A stretch of 52,143 bases of DNA from Amycolatopsis sp. (GTDB taxonomy: Bacteria; Actinomycetota; Actinomycetes; Mycobacteriales; Pseudonocardiaceae): contig NZ_JAODNM010000058.1 of NCBI RefSeq assembly GCF_025464955.1, positions 1 to 52,143 of the forward strand, in the 5' to 3' direction. The stretch's first letter is position 1; each line of letters opens with the position of its first letter. Under the pieces are notes generated by a model that saw only the letters and a program-made list of their open reading frames with translations, ran no database searches and was not told the origin of the DNA. The translations under genes were made by a program, and so were the position numbers. Of the stretch, positions 1-7,728 are shown one piece after another.

Positions 1-11
1 CACCCCGAGAC

Positions 12-43
12 GTCCTGGGCCGGCCCAAGGGCCGACCCAGGAC
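12..43. terminator. Strong GC-rich hairpin upstream of nrdB
   Basis: Two 15-base arms (12-26 and 29-43) are complementary except for one position and are separated by two bases. There is no T-tract on either side. It probably ends transcription of a gene lying left of the window, but without the T-run an intrinsic terminator is only an inference. The arm sequence GTCCTGGGC loosely resembles the GTC-TG-GAC repeats just downstream. Confidence 0.45.
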
Positions 44-60
44 ACACCGGTATGAGAAAC

Positions 61-106
61 TGTTCACGATGTCGTGGGACACATGTGTTCACGAAGTCCT
101 GAGACA
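61..106. repeat. Two imperfect 21-bp direct repeats, 25 bp apart
   Basis: Units 61-81 and 86-106 share TGTTCACGA at their start and GACA at their end and differ at only three of 21 positions. They lie 63 bp or more upstream of the nrdB start, in the presumed promoter region. They do not look like NrdR boxes. They could be operator half-sites or degenerate members of the intergenic repeat family seen elsewhere in the window. Confidence 0.5.
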
Positions 107-168
107 GCACAGCCACTTAGAACCGGCCGCAACACTCACAAGCCACCCACCCGAAGTGAGTCGCCTCC

Positions 169-1263
169 ATGACCAGCCTGGACACCCCGCCCGCTGCTGC
201 CCCGCAGGTCGACGCCACCGGCCTCGGCCGGATCGAGGTCGGCGCGAGCCGCATCAACGTCGACGACAAGCGGATGATCAACGCCCGCGCCGACGTCAAC
301 CAGCTCCTGCCGATGAAGTACACCTGGGCGTGGGAGAAGTACCTCGCCGGCTGCAACAACCACTGGATGCCGACCGAGGTCGCCATGCAGGCCGACATCG
401 CGCTGTGGAAGTCCAAGGACGGCCTCACCTCCGACGAGCGCCAGATGCTCAAGCGCAACCTCGGCTTCTTCGCCACGGCGGAGTCGTTGGTGGCCAACAA
501 CATCGTGCTCGCGGTGTACCGCCAGATCACCAACCCCGAGTGCCGCCAGTACCTGCTGCGCCAGGCGTTCGAGGAGGCCGTGCACACGCACACCTTCCAG
601 TACATCTGCGAAAGCCTCGGCCTGGTCGAGGGCGAGCTGTTCAACATGTACCGCGAGGTGCCGTCGATCTCGGCGAAGGACGCCTGGGCGCTGAAGTACA
701 CCCAGCACCTCGAGGACCCGGACTTCAAGACCGGCACCCCGGAGGCCGACCAGGCCTTCCTGCGGGACCTCGTCGCGTTCTACGTGATCTTCGAAGGCAT
801 GTGGTTCTACACCGGCTTCGCGCAGATCCTCTCGCTCGGCCGCCGCAACAAGATGATCGGCATCGCCGAGCAGTACCAGTACATCCTGCGCGACGAGTCG
901 ATCCACCTGAACTTCGGCATCGACTGCATCAACCAGATCAAGATCGAGAACCCGCACCTGTGGACCGAAGAGTTCCAGGCGGAGATCCGCGGCATGCTCA
1001 CCGACGCCTGTCACCTCGAAGTCGCCTACGCCAAGGACACCATGCCGCGCGGCATGCTCGGCCTGTCCGCGCAACACACCGAGCAGTACATGCACTTCAT
1101 CACCGACCGCCGCGCCCAGCAGATCGGCCTCGCGCCGATCTTCGGCGAGGAGGAGAACCCGTTCCCCTGGATGTCGGAGGCGATGGATCTCAAGAAGGAG
1201 AAGAACTTCTTCGAGACCCGCGTCATCGAGTACCAGTCCGGCGGCGCCCTCGACTGGGACTGA
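169..1263 (+). CDS. nrdB: Class Ic-like ribonucleotide reductase small subunit (R2)
   Basis: This 364-residue protein is the radical-generating small subunit that works with NrdA to reduce ribonucleoside diphosphates. By recall it aligns closely with the Chlamydia R2 at a constant offset of 16 residues. The metal ligands are E105, E136, H139, E209, E243 and H246, and Y238 matches chlamydial Tyr222. The position of the usual radical tyrosine is Phe143 (EEAVHTHTF), the hallmark of class Ic enzymes that use a Mn(IV)/Fe(III) cofactor in place of a tyrosyl radical. The C-terminus is acidic and hydrophobic, as expected for docking to NrdA. The ATG at 169 has no clear ribosome binding site. No nrdA is in the window; it may lie to the left. 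A perfect terminator hairpin follows the gene. Confidence 0.95.
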   Translation: MTSLDTPPAAAPQVDATGLGRIEVGASRINVDDKRMINARADVNQLLPMKYTWAWEKYLAGCNNHWMPTEVAMQADIALWKSKDGLTSDERQMLKRNLGFFATAESLVANNIVLAVYRQITNPECRQYLLRQAFEEAVHTHTFQYICESLGLVEGELFNMYREVPSISAKDAWALKYTQHLEDPDFKTGTPEADQAFLRDLVAFYVIFEGMWFYTGFAQILSLGRRNKMIGIAEQYQYILRDESIHLNFGIDCINQIKIENPHLWTEEFQAEIRGMLTDACHLEVAYAKDTMPRGMLGLSAQHTEQYMHFITDRRAQQIGLAPIFGEEENPFPWMSEAMDLKKEKNFFETRVIEYQSGGALDWD

Positions 1264-1292
1264 CCCCCCAGCCCCCAGCCGACCGACTCACC

Positions 1293-1328
1293 AGTGCCCT
1301 CCCCCATCTCCGGGGGAGGGCACTTTTG
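1293..1328 (+). terminator. Rho-independent terminator of nrdB
   Basis: A perfect 13-bp stem (1293-1305 with 1312-1324, AGTGCCCTCCCCC arm) with a 6-base loop is followed by TTTTG. It lies 30 bases after the nrdB stop codon, a textbook intrinsic terminator. Confidence 0.9.
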
Positions 1329-1478
1329 TACTTTTGTGGTTCTCCTGCTCTATCCGTGGGTGCTGGTTAATGTGGACTGGCTGCGTTGGACCGGGGCGGG
1401 CCGGGGAGTCCCTGGCAGATGCGAAGGCCGGCCGGGTCGTGTCGGTGTACGGCGAAAGCCGGTGTCCGGAGCCTAGGT

Positions 1479-1597
1479 GTGGGACTCGCCGGTCTGAGTG
1501 CGGGACTCGCCCTCGGCGAACGTGGGACTCGCACAGCGCGTCGGCGAGTCCCACACTCCGGCCCGGCGAGTCCCACGTTCAAGCCGACGAGTCCCAC
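1479..1597. repeat. Array of six ~12-bp repeats, period 21-22 bp, with head-to-head halves
   Basis: Core GTGGGACTCGCC occurs forward at 1479, 1500 (GCGGGACTCGCC) and 1522 (GTGGGACTCGCA), then as its reverse complement at 1543, 1565 and 1586 (GACGAGTCCCAC). Start-to-start spacings are 21, 22, 21, 22 and 21 bases. The three forward and three reverse copies make a large dyad centred near 1538. The array occupies most of the nrdB-P450 spacer (1264-1776), in which I see no gene. Another array with a similar ACTC core and the same period lies at 37381-37485. Confidence 0.8.
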
Positions 1598-1776
1598 AGT
1601 CACCACAAGCCGACCACACCCGCTGCGCAACTCGCCGTCGAGTTGCGGTCTCTTAGAAACTAAGAGACCCCACAAAAGCGCAAAAGCGGGACTTCCCGGA
1701 CGAGCTATTGTCACAGCGCCAATAGGGGTGCATGGTGGTAGGCGACAGGACTCTCAGCGGCGAGGGGACTACAGCG

Positions 1777-3228
1777 ATGGCAAGCAGGGTCAGCGAACTC
1801 ACCGGGGCGATCAGGGTGCGCGTTCCGACGCTCACGTCGATTCCGCTCCCCCGCGCTGTCGACCGTCGCCTGCTGAACCAGAGCTGGCCCGTCACCGAAC
1901 TGGCCCCGGCCCCCGCGGGCAGCGGGCTCAAGCCGATCCTCGGTGACGCGGGCGCCCCGCTGATCGGCCACTCCCTCGATTTCATGCGCTTCGGACTCGA
2001 GTGGGCGTTCCGCAGCTACGAGCGCTACGGCCCGGTGACGTGGACGAGCGCGTTCGGCCGCCGGATCATCGGCCTCAGCGGTCCCGAGGCCACCCAGATC
2101 GCACTGGTCAACAAGGACAAGGCGTTTTCACAGGAGGGCTGGAAGTTCTTCATCGAGAACTTCTTCCCCCGCGGCCTGATGCTGATGGACTTCGGCGAGC
2201 ACCACATGCACCGCCGGATCATGCAGCAAGCCTTCACGCGCGACAGGCTCACCGGGTACGTCGGGCAGATGGGGCCCGCGCTCCGCGAGGGCGTCGCGGC
2301 CTGGGCGGGCAACTCCCACCCGCGGCTCTACTGGTCACTCAAGCAGCTCACCCTGGACGTCGCGACGCGTGTGTTCATGGGCATGAGCAGCGATGACGAC
2401 GCCGGCGCGATCAACCGCGCGTTCGTGGACACCGTGCGCGCGGGCACCGCGATCTTGCGCTACCCCGTCCCGGGCGGACGCTGGGCGGCCGGGCTGAACG
2501 GCCGCAAGGTGCTGGAGCGCTACTTCGCCGCGAACCTGCCGGAGAAACGCCGAACCGAAGGCGTGGACCTGTTCTCCGCGCTCTGCCACTCCACCGCCGA
2601 AGACGGCGAGCGGTTCACCGACGCCGACGTCATCGACCACATGATCTTCCTGATGATGGCGGCACACGACACCACCACCATCACGAGCAGCGCCGCCGCG
2701 TACTACCTCGCGAAGCACCCCGAGTGGCAGGAACGCGCCCGCGAGGAGTCGCTCGCACTCGGCGACGACATCCCGGATATCGAAGCCCTGGAAGGACTTC
2801 ACACGCTCGACCTGGTCATGAAGGAAGCACTGCGGCTGGTCGCGCCGGTGCCGTCGATGGCCCGCAAGACGGTAAAGGACACCGAAGTCCTCGGCCACTA
2901 TCTGCCGGCCGGGACACTGGTCAGCGTCAATCCCACGATCAACCACTTCGCCCCGGAGTGCTGGACCGACCCGATGCGGTTCGACCCGGAACGGTTCAAC
3001 GACGAGCGCCGCGAGGACAAGTCGCACCGCTACGCCTGGATGCCCTTCGGCGGCGGTGCGCACAAGTGCATCGGCCTGCATTTCGGTACCCTCGAAGTCA
3101 AGGCGCTCCTGCACGAGATGCTGCTGGCGTACCGCTGGTCGGTGCCATCGGCCTACGAAGCGCGCTGGGACTACGTCTCGCTCCCGGTACCGGTCGACGG
3201 GCTCCCGATGCGGCTGGAAAAGCGCTGA
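1777..3228 (+). CDS. Cytochrome P450
   Basis: A soluble heme-thiolate monooxygenase of 483 residues if started at the ATG at 1777, which is preceded by a good GAGGGGA ribosome binding site. An in-frame ATG at 1732 lacks one. Visible P450 landmarks are the C-helix HHMHRR, the I-helix AAHDTT (D298, T299), the ExxR pair (E350, R353) and the heme loop FGGGAHKC with proximal Cys431. By general resemblance it may belong near the mycobacterial CYP136 group, but I cannot assign a subfamily or substrate. No ferredoxin or reductase gene is adjacent, so it must borrow redox partners. The gene stands alone between the repeat array and a signalling gene. An imperfect TCCA-N3-TGGAC palindrome (3227-3239) overlaps its stop codon. 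Confidence 0.93.
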   Translation: MASRVSELTGAIRVRVPTLTSIPLPRAVDRRLLNQSWPVTELAPAPAGSGLKPILGDAGAPLIGHSLDFMRFGLEWAFRSYERYGPVTWTSAFGRRIIGLSGPEATQIALVNKDKAFSQEGWKFFIENFFPRGLMLMDFGEHHMHRRIMQQAFTRDRLTGYVGQMGPALREGVAAWAGNSHPRLYWSLKQLTLDVATRVFMGMSSDDDAGAINRAFVDTVRAGTAILRYPVPGGRWAAGLNGRKVLERYFAANLPEKRRTEGVDLFSALCHSTAEDGERFTDADVIDHMIFLMMAAHDTTTITSSAAAYYLAKHPEWQERAREESLALGDDIPDIEALEGLHTLDLVMKEALRLVAPVPSMARKTVKDTEVLGHYLPAGTLVSVNPTINHFAPECWTDPMRFDPERFNDERREDKSHRYAWMPFGGGAHKCIGLHFGTLEVKALLHEMLLAYRWSVPSAYEARWDYVSLPVPVDGLPMRLEKR

Positions 3229-3419
3229 CCACAGTGGACTGAAGTGGTGACGGTTGGTGACGACTTGTACACTGCTCATCACTCGTTCAGCCGCTATACA
3301 TGCCACTTCGGACGTGATGCCGTGGCATGACTCACGGCCAACTCATACCTAGTGTGGGTGTTCGATCATCCGCACCCTGGCTGAGCTGGCCTTTAAACCA
3401 TGTGTGAAGAAGGTGGAGT

Positions 3420-5282
3420 GTGCCTGAGCCTGGTGCTACACCAGGGTTGGCCGAGGTCGCCCGCGAATGGGCGGCGACGCTGGCTGACACTAAAGGAGTA
3501 TCGCTCACCCCAGAGGAGCTCGAAGGCATACTGCTGCAGGTTGCGCGGGCGGCCGTCGAGCACGCGCCCTCGGAGCGGGATTCGACCCGGGATTCGGCGC
3601 TGGAGCGGTTCACCGGTCTCTACTCCCTGTCCCCGCTCGGCATCGCGCTGGCCGACCACGACGGCGAGATCTTCGAGGCGAACCCGGCGCTCATCAAGCT
3701 GCTCGGCTTCCCCGCCGAGGAGCTGCGCGGGCGCAACATCTCCGACCTCGGCGCCGAAGGCCGCGACGCGATGACACTGCGGTCCGGCCTCAACGAGCTG
3801 CGCGACGGCAAAACCGAGCGCTACCAAGAGAAGGTGAAGCTCGACCACGCCGAAGACGGCCAGATCTGGGTCGAGATCACGCTCGCCCACCTGCCTGGCG
3901 ACACGAGCGGCTCGGCGTACCCCGTGCTCATGGTCTCCGACGTCAACGAGCTGCACCTGCTCCGTGAACGCCTGCTACACCAGAACATCACCGACGCGCT
4001 GACCGGGCTGCCGAACGGTTCCCAGTTCGCCACCCACCTCGAGACCGCGCTTGGCAGCCGCAGCCAGGAGCAGATCGCGCTGATCTACCTCGACATCGAC
4101 GGTTTCAAGGTGATCAACGACGGCCTCGGCGCGGGCACCGGCGACAAGGTGTTGCGCGGCGTCGCGAGGAAGCTGTCCGCCGTGTTCTCGCGCAAGTACG
4201 ACGGCTTCGTGGCCCGGCTCTCCGGTGACGGCTTCGCCATCCTCATGCGCGGAAACCTCGGCGCCGGCGACGTCATCGAGCTCGTCGACCAGGCCTTCGA
4301 AGACCTCGCCGAGCCGATCTATCTCGACGGTTACGGCATCGGCGTGAGCGCCAGCGCCGGCATCGTCGTCCGCGGGATTGCCGAGGGCAGCCGCATGGAT
4401 CTGTTGCGTGGCGCGGAAATCGCGCTGCACCGGGCGAAGGAAGCCGGCAAGGCGCAGTGGAAGCTGTTCGAGCCGGAACTCGACGCGGCCGACCGCGCCC
4501 GCTACCAGCTCGGCGCGGTCATCGCCGGAGCGCTGGAGAACGGCGAGTTCTCGCTCATCTACCAGCCGACGGTCAAACTCTCGAAGCCCGACGAGCTCGC
4601 CGCGGTCAACGCGGGCCTGCGCTGGAACCATCCGGACAACGGAGACCTGGACTCCGACGAGTTCTACCCGCTCGCCGCGACCACCGGGATGACCGGCCCG
4701 CTCGGCAAATGGCTGCTGGCCGAGTCACTGGCAGCCACCGCACGCTGGCGTGACCGCTTCGGCGACTCCGCGCCGGACGTGTGCGTCCGGCTGCCCGCCC
4801 GGCTCGCGATCGACCCGGACCTGGTGCTGATGGTCAAGAAGGAGCTCGACCGCAACGACCTGCCGGCGAAGGCACTGCGGATCTGCACGGACCGGGAGTC
4901 GATCCTGGACCCACGCGGCGAGGTCCTCGACTCGCTGACGACCTTGGCCGGGCTGGGCACGCAGCTGGTGCTCACCATCACCGGCACGTCCGATCTGGAG
5001 CTCATCCCGACGCACGAGCTGCCGGTGCGGCACGTGATCCTCAGCGGACCGGTGGTCGACGCTATCGCGGACTCGGAGGACGAACCCGCCATGCGGCACC
5101 TGACCCAGCTCATCACGCGGGCCAAGGAGCTGCAGCTGCGAGTCGGCGCGGAGGGTGTGCGCACCCACGCGCAAGCCGCCCGGCTCCGCAAGCTGGGCGT
5201 GCTGGCCGCCCGCGGCGCGTTCGTGTCGGACTCGGCCACCGGTGACGAAGTGGACGACCTGATCGAACGGCACGCCCGGTAA
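3420..5282 (+). CDS. PAS-GGDEF-EAL protein with degenerate catalytic motifs
   Basis: A 620-residue cytoplasmic signalling protein. A PAS sensor domain lies at about residues 65-180, a GGDEF domain at about 190-350 and an EAL domain at about 360-615. No membrane segment is visible. The diguanylate cyclase signature reads SGDGF instead of GGDEF, so the catalytic Glu is Gly. The phosphodiesterase signature around AGLRW lacks the Glu of EAL, and the DDFG-type metal motif is absent. I infer a c-di-GMP-binding or protein-interaction role rather than synthesis or hydrolysis. The GTG start at 3420 follows an AAGGTGGA ribosome binding site. In actinomycetes c-di-GMP controls development, but no target can be named here. 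Confidence 0.9.
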   Translation: MPEPGATPGLAEVAREWAATLADTKGVSLTPEELEGILLQVARAAVEHAPSERDSTRDSALERFTGLYSLSPLGIALADHDGEIFEANPALIKLLGFPAEELRGRNISDLGAEGRDAMTLRSGLNELRDGKTERYQEKVKLDHAEDGQIWVEITLAHLPGDTSGSAYPVLMVSDVNELHLLRERLLHQNITDALTGLPNGSQFATHLETALGSRSQEQIALIYLDIDGFKVINDGLGAGTGDKVLRGVARKLSAVFSRKYDGFVARLSGDGFAILMRGNLGAGDVIELVDQAFEDLAEPIYLDGYGIGVSASAGIVVRGIAEGSRMDLLRGAEIALHRAKEAGKAQWKLFEPELDAADRARYQLGAVIAGALENGEFSLIYQPTVKLSKPDELAAVNAGLRWNHPDNGDLDSDEFYPLAATTGMTGPLGKWLLAESLAATARWRDRFGDSAPDVCVRLPARLAIDPDLVLMVKKELDRNDLPAKALRICTDRESILDPRGEVLDSLTTLAGLGTQLVLTITGTSDLELIPTHELPVRHVILSGPVVDAIADSEDEPAMRHLTQLITRAKELQLRVGAEGVRTHAQAARLRKLGVLAARGAFVSDSATGDEVDDLIERHAR

Positions 5283-5325
5283 GGACGCGGCTGAGGACAA
5301 GCCGGTGCGTGCTGGGTTCCGAATG

Positions 5326-5361
5326 CCGGGCAGGATGATCCGCAGTACCGCCCTGCCCGGC
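5326..5361 (+). terminator. Hairpin between GGDEF-EAL gene and peroxiredoxin gene
   Basis: A perfect 10-bp stem, GCCGGGCAGG (5326-5335) with CCTGCCCGGC (5352-5361), with a 16-base loop and no T-run. It lies just upstream of the bcp ribosome binding site, so it may separate the two transcripts or act in the bcp leader. Confidence 0.5.
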
Positions 5362-5386
5362 GGTGCACGAACCCGAAAGGACCTCC

Positions 5387-5845
5387 ATGAACCAGGGAGA
5401 CCTCGCCCCGGACTTCACCCTGCTCGACGACAAGGGTGACGAGCGCAAGCTCTCGGAGTTCCTCGCGTCGGGCCCCGTGGTGCTCTTCTTCTACCCGGCC
5501 GCGATGACGAGCGGTTGCACCGCCGAAAGCTGCCACTTCCGTGACCTCGCCAGCGAATTCGCCGAGGTCGGCGCGCAGCGGCTCGGGATCAGCCCGGACT
5601 CGGTCGACAAGCAGCGTCAGTTCTCCGAGGCCAACAACTTCGACTACCCGCTGCTGGCCGACGAGGGCGGCGAAGTGGCCAAGCAGTTCGGCGTCCACCG
5701 CCGGCTGATCCCGTTGCACGCCAAGCGGCACACGTTCGTCATCGACACCGACCGCAAGGTCCTCGAGGTCATCAAGAGCGAGCTGAACTTCACCGTGCAC
5801 GCCGACAAGGCCCTCGAAATCCTCCGCGCCCGCAAGGCTGCCTAG
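5387..5845 (+). CDS. bcp: Peroxiredoxin, Bcp/PrxQ type
   Basis: A 152-residue cytoplasmic thiol peroxidase of the atypical 2-Cys PrxQ group, which reduces hydrogen peroxide and organic hydroperoxides with thioredoxin as donor. The motif SGCTAESC carries the peroxidatic Cys and, five residues on (CX4C), the resolving Cys typical of PrxQ. The N-terminal GDLAPDFTL strand and the length fit the family. I chose the ATG at 5387 because GAAAGGA precedes it. An in-frame GTG at 5363 would add eight residues without a ribosome binding site. The gene ends 8 bases from the convergent acetyltransferase gene, with no room for a separate terminator. Confidence 0.93.
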   Translation: MNQGDLAPDFTLLDDKGDERKLSEFLASGPVVLFFYPAAMTSGCTAESCHFRDLASEFAEVGAQRLGISPDSVDKQRQFSEANNFDYPLLADEGGEVAKQFGVHRRLIPLHAKRHTFVIDTDRKVLEVIKSELNFTVHADKALEILRARKAA

Positions 5846-5853
5846 CGTGCACT

Positions 5854-6402
5854 TCACGCGCGGGCGTGCGCAGGGCGCAGCAGGCGCCAGACGACGTCGG
5901 TGCCGATCTCTCCGGGCGTGAGCGTGCCGCGGCGCGGGGTCCGGGAGAGTTCGGTGAAACCCAGGCGGCGCGGGATGGCTCCGCTGGCGGAGTTCGCGGC
6001 GTCGTGGACGATCTCGATGCGGTCCGAGCCGATCCGGAAGGCCTCCTCGATCACCAGGGTGACGGCCTGGGTCATCAGCCCGCGGCCGGTGTGCGCGTGG
6101 TGCAGCCAGTACCCGATCTCGAGGCCGCCGGGGCCGATCCGCGCCATCAGCCCGACCGCGCCGACGAGCTCCCCGTCCGGGGTGAGCAGCGCGTAGTCGA
6201 ACGCTTCGCCGCTCTCCCAGTTCGCGGACGTCGTCTCGCAGAACTGGACGGCGTCGTCCTCGCTGTAGCCGCCCAGCGCCCACAGGACCCACGGCTCGAG
6301 GTACTCGAGCGTGTCGTTGATGACCCGGTACAGCGTTTCGGCGTCGGACGGTCGCCAGCGGCGCAGCAGGAACCCGTCGCCCTGGATTTCCTCGTGAGGC
6401 AC
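5854..6402 (-). CDS. GNAT acetyltransferase, RimJ/RimL type
   Basis: A 182-residue acetyl-CoA-dependent N-acetyltransferase. The start GDGFLLRRWRPSDAETLY and the core EIGYWLHHAHTGRGLMTQAV (acetyl-CoA pyrophosphate loop with R/Q-x-x-G-x-G-like GRG) are typical of the RimJ/RimL branch, which acetylates protein N-termini or small amines. The substrate cannot be told from sequence. The gene starts 10 bases after the LCP gene on the same strand, so the two are probably cotranscribed. A similarly organised GNAT lies at 40781-41311, but the two are clearly different proteins. Confidence 0.88.
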   Translation of the reverse strand: MPHEEIQGDGFLLRRWRPSDAETLYRVINDTLEYLEPWVLWALGGYSEDDAVQFCETTSANWESGEAFDYALLTPDGELVGAVGLMARIGPGGLEIGYWLHHAHTGRGLMTQAVTLVIEEAFRIGSDRIEIVHDAANSASGAIPRRLGFTELSRTPRRGTLTPGEIGTDVVWRLLRPAHARA

Positions 6403-6412
6403 GCGCCCAAAT

Positions 6413-7600
6413 CTAGTTGAAGATCGCGTTCGCGGGGATCTCGGTGTCTCCTCGCAGGGCGTCGAACAGCTCCTTCGACTTGGTGGCGTCCCAGTGCTCC
6501 GCGGAGCCCGACGTCACCGGGACGGTCGTGGTCGTCACGCCGGCCGAGGAGATCCCGCGCAGCCCGATCGCGAGGCCGACCAGGTTGTTCACGTGGTCAC
6601 CGGTGTCCATGGTCAGCGCGGAGGGCGCGGACGACAGCAGCGGGAAGAAGGCGAACGGGTTCAGCAGCGTCCCCGGGCTGGCGATCTGACTGACCAGCGC
6701 GCCGATGAACTTCCGCTGGTTGGCGACCCGGTCGAGGTCCGACCGCGGGGTGGCGTCGCTGTGCCGCATCCGGACGAACCCGAGCGACTGCGCACCGTTG
6801 AGGTCCTGGCAGCCGGCCTTGAGCTGGACGCCGGTCTCGGTGTCGTTCATGTCCTTGTCGAGGCACATGTTGACGCCGCCGATGGCGTCGACGATGTTCG
6901 CGAACCCGCCGAACCCGATCTCGGCGTAGTGGTCTATGTGCAGGCCGGTGGCCTGTTCGACGGTCTGCACCAGCAGCGGCGCGCCGCCGAGTGAGAAGGC
7001 GGCGTTGATCTTGCTGGTGCCGTGCCCGGGGATCTTGACCTGGGAGTCGCGCGGCAGGCTCAGCAGCGTCGGCTTGGTCGAGTTGTCCGGCAGGTGCGCG
7101 ATCATGATCGTGTCGGTGCGCTGACCGCCACCGGCCGCGGCCACGTCGCCGGTGGACAGGCGCTGCTCGTCGGCCGTGCTCAGCCCGGCCCGGCTGTCCG
7201 AGCCGACGATGAGCCAGTTCGTGCCGGACGCGGCCGCGGGACGGCCGGCGTAGTCCTTCAGCGCGTCGACCCGGTTGATGGAGAACTCCAGGTACGCCCA
7301 GACACCACCGACGAACAGCAGGAACACCACGACCAGCGCCATCAGGATGCGGCTGATGCGCCAGCGGCGACGCCGGCGCGGCGGACGCTCACCGGTCGGC
7401 CCCTGCGGCGGGAAGTCGTGGTGCGGCGGCGGGCCCGGAGGCTGCTGCGGGCGCGGCGGCTCGTTGCGGACCGGGCGGGTGCGCTCGTCGTAGGACGAAG
7501 GCGCTCGGCCGGGCAGCGGCATCACCTGCCGTTGCCGGCCCGATGACGGACGAGGGCCCTCCGGCGGGTAGCCGCCATAGTTGCCGCCGTAGGTCATCAC
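6413..7600 (-). CDS. LytR-CpsA-Psr (LCP) family cell-wall ligase
   Basis: A 395-residue membrane-anchored phosphotransferase. Known family members move undecaprenyl-linked glycopolymers onto peptidoglycan, as in the arabinogalactan ligation of mycolic-acid bacteria and related actinomycetes. About 80 residues of Pro/Arg-rich cytoplasmic tail come first, then one transmembrane helix near residues 84-108, then the extracellular LCP domain. Its conserved Arg/Asp residues sit in SDSRAG, RTDTIM, LSLPRDS and RMRHSD...RSDLDR. There is no C-terminal LytR_C domain. ATG codons at 7600 and 7597 are both possible starts. The CFA-like gene lies upstream on the same strand, 128 bases away, which suggests a cell-envelope neighbourhood. 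Confidence 0.93.
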   Translation of the reverse strand: MMTYGGNYGGYPPEGPRPSSGRQRQVMPLPGRAPSSYDERTRPVRNEPPRPQQPPGPPPHHDFPPQGPTGERPPRRRRRWRISRILMALVVVFLLFVGGVWAYLEFSINRVDALKDYAGRPAAASGTNWLIVGSDSRAGLSTADEQRLSTGDVAAAGGGQRTDTIMIAHLPDNSTKPTLLSLPRDSQVKIPGHGTSKINAAFSLGGAPLLVQTVEQATGLHIDHYAEIGFGGFANIVDAIGGVNMCLDKDMNDTETGVQLKAGCQDLNGAQSLGFVRMRHSDATPRSDLDRVANQRKFIGALVSQIASPGTLLNPFAFFPLLSSAPSALTMDTGDHVNNLVGLAIGLRGISSAGVTTTTVPVTSGSAEHWDATKSKELFDALRGDTEIPANAIFN

Positions 7601-7728
7601 ACATCACCCGTTCCGCTTTGTCGCATTCCATGCCGTGAGGCCGCGTCTGACCCCTAGTCAACCGCAGGCATCACCACAACAGACGTGCGACACCCTCGTC
7701 AGGTTGTGTGCCGATCTGCTAGAAGCAG

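Noticed and set aside
4664..6292. 542-codon minus-strand open frame across bcp and the GGDEF-EAL gene
   Set aside because: Spans three good genes, low-complexity translation, no ribosome binding site.
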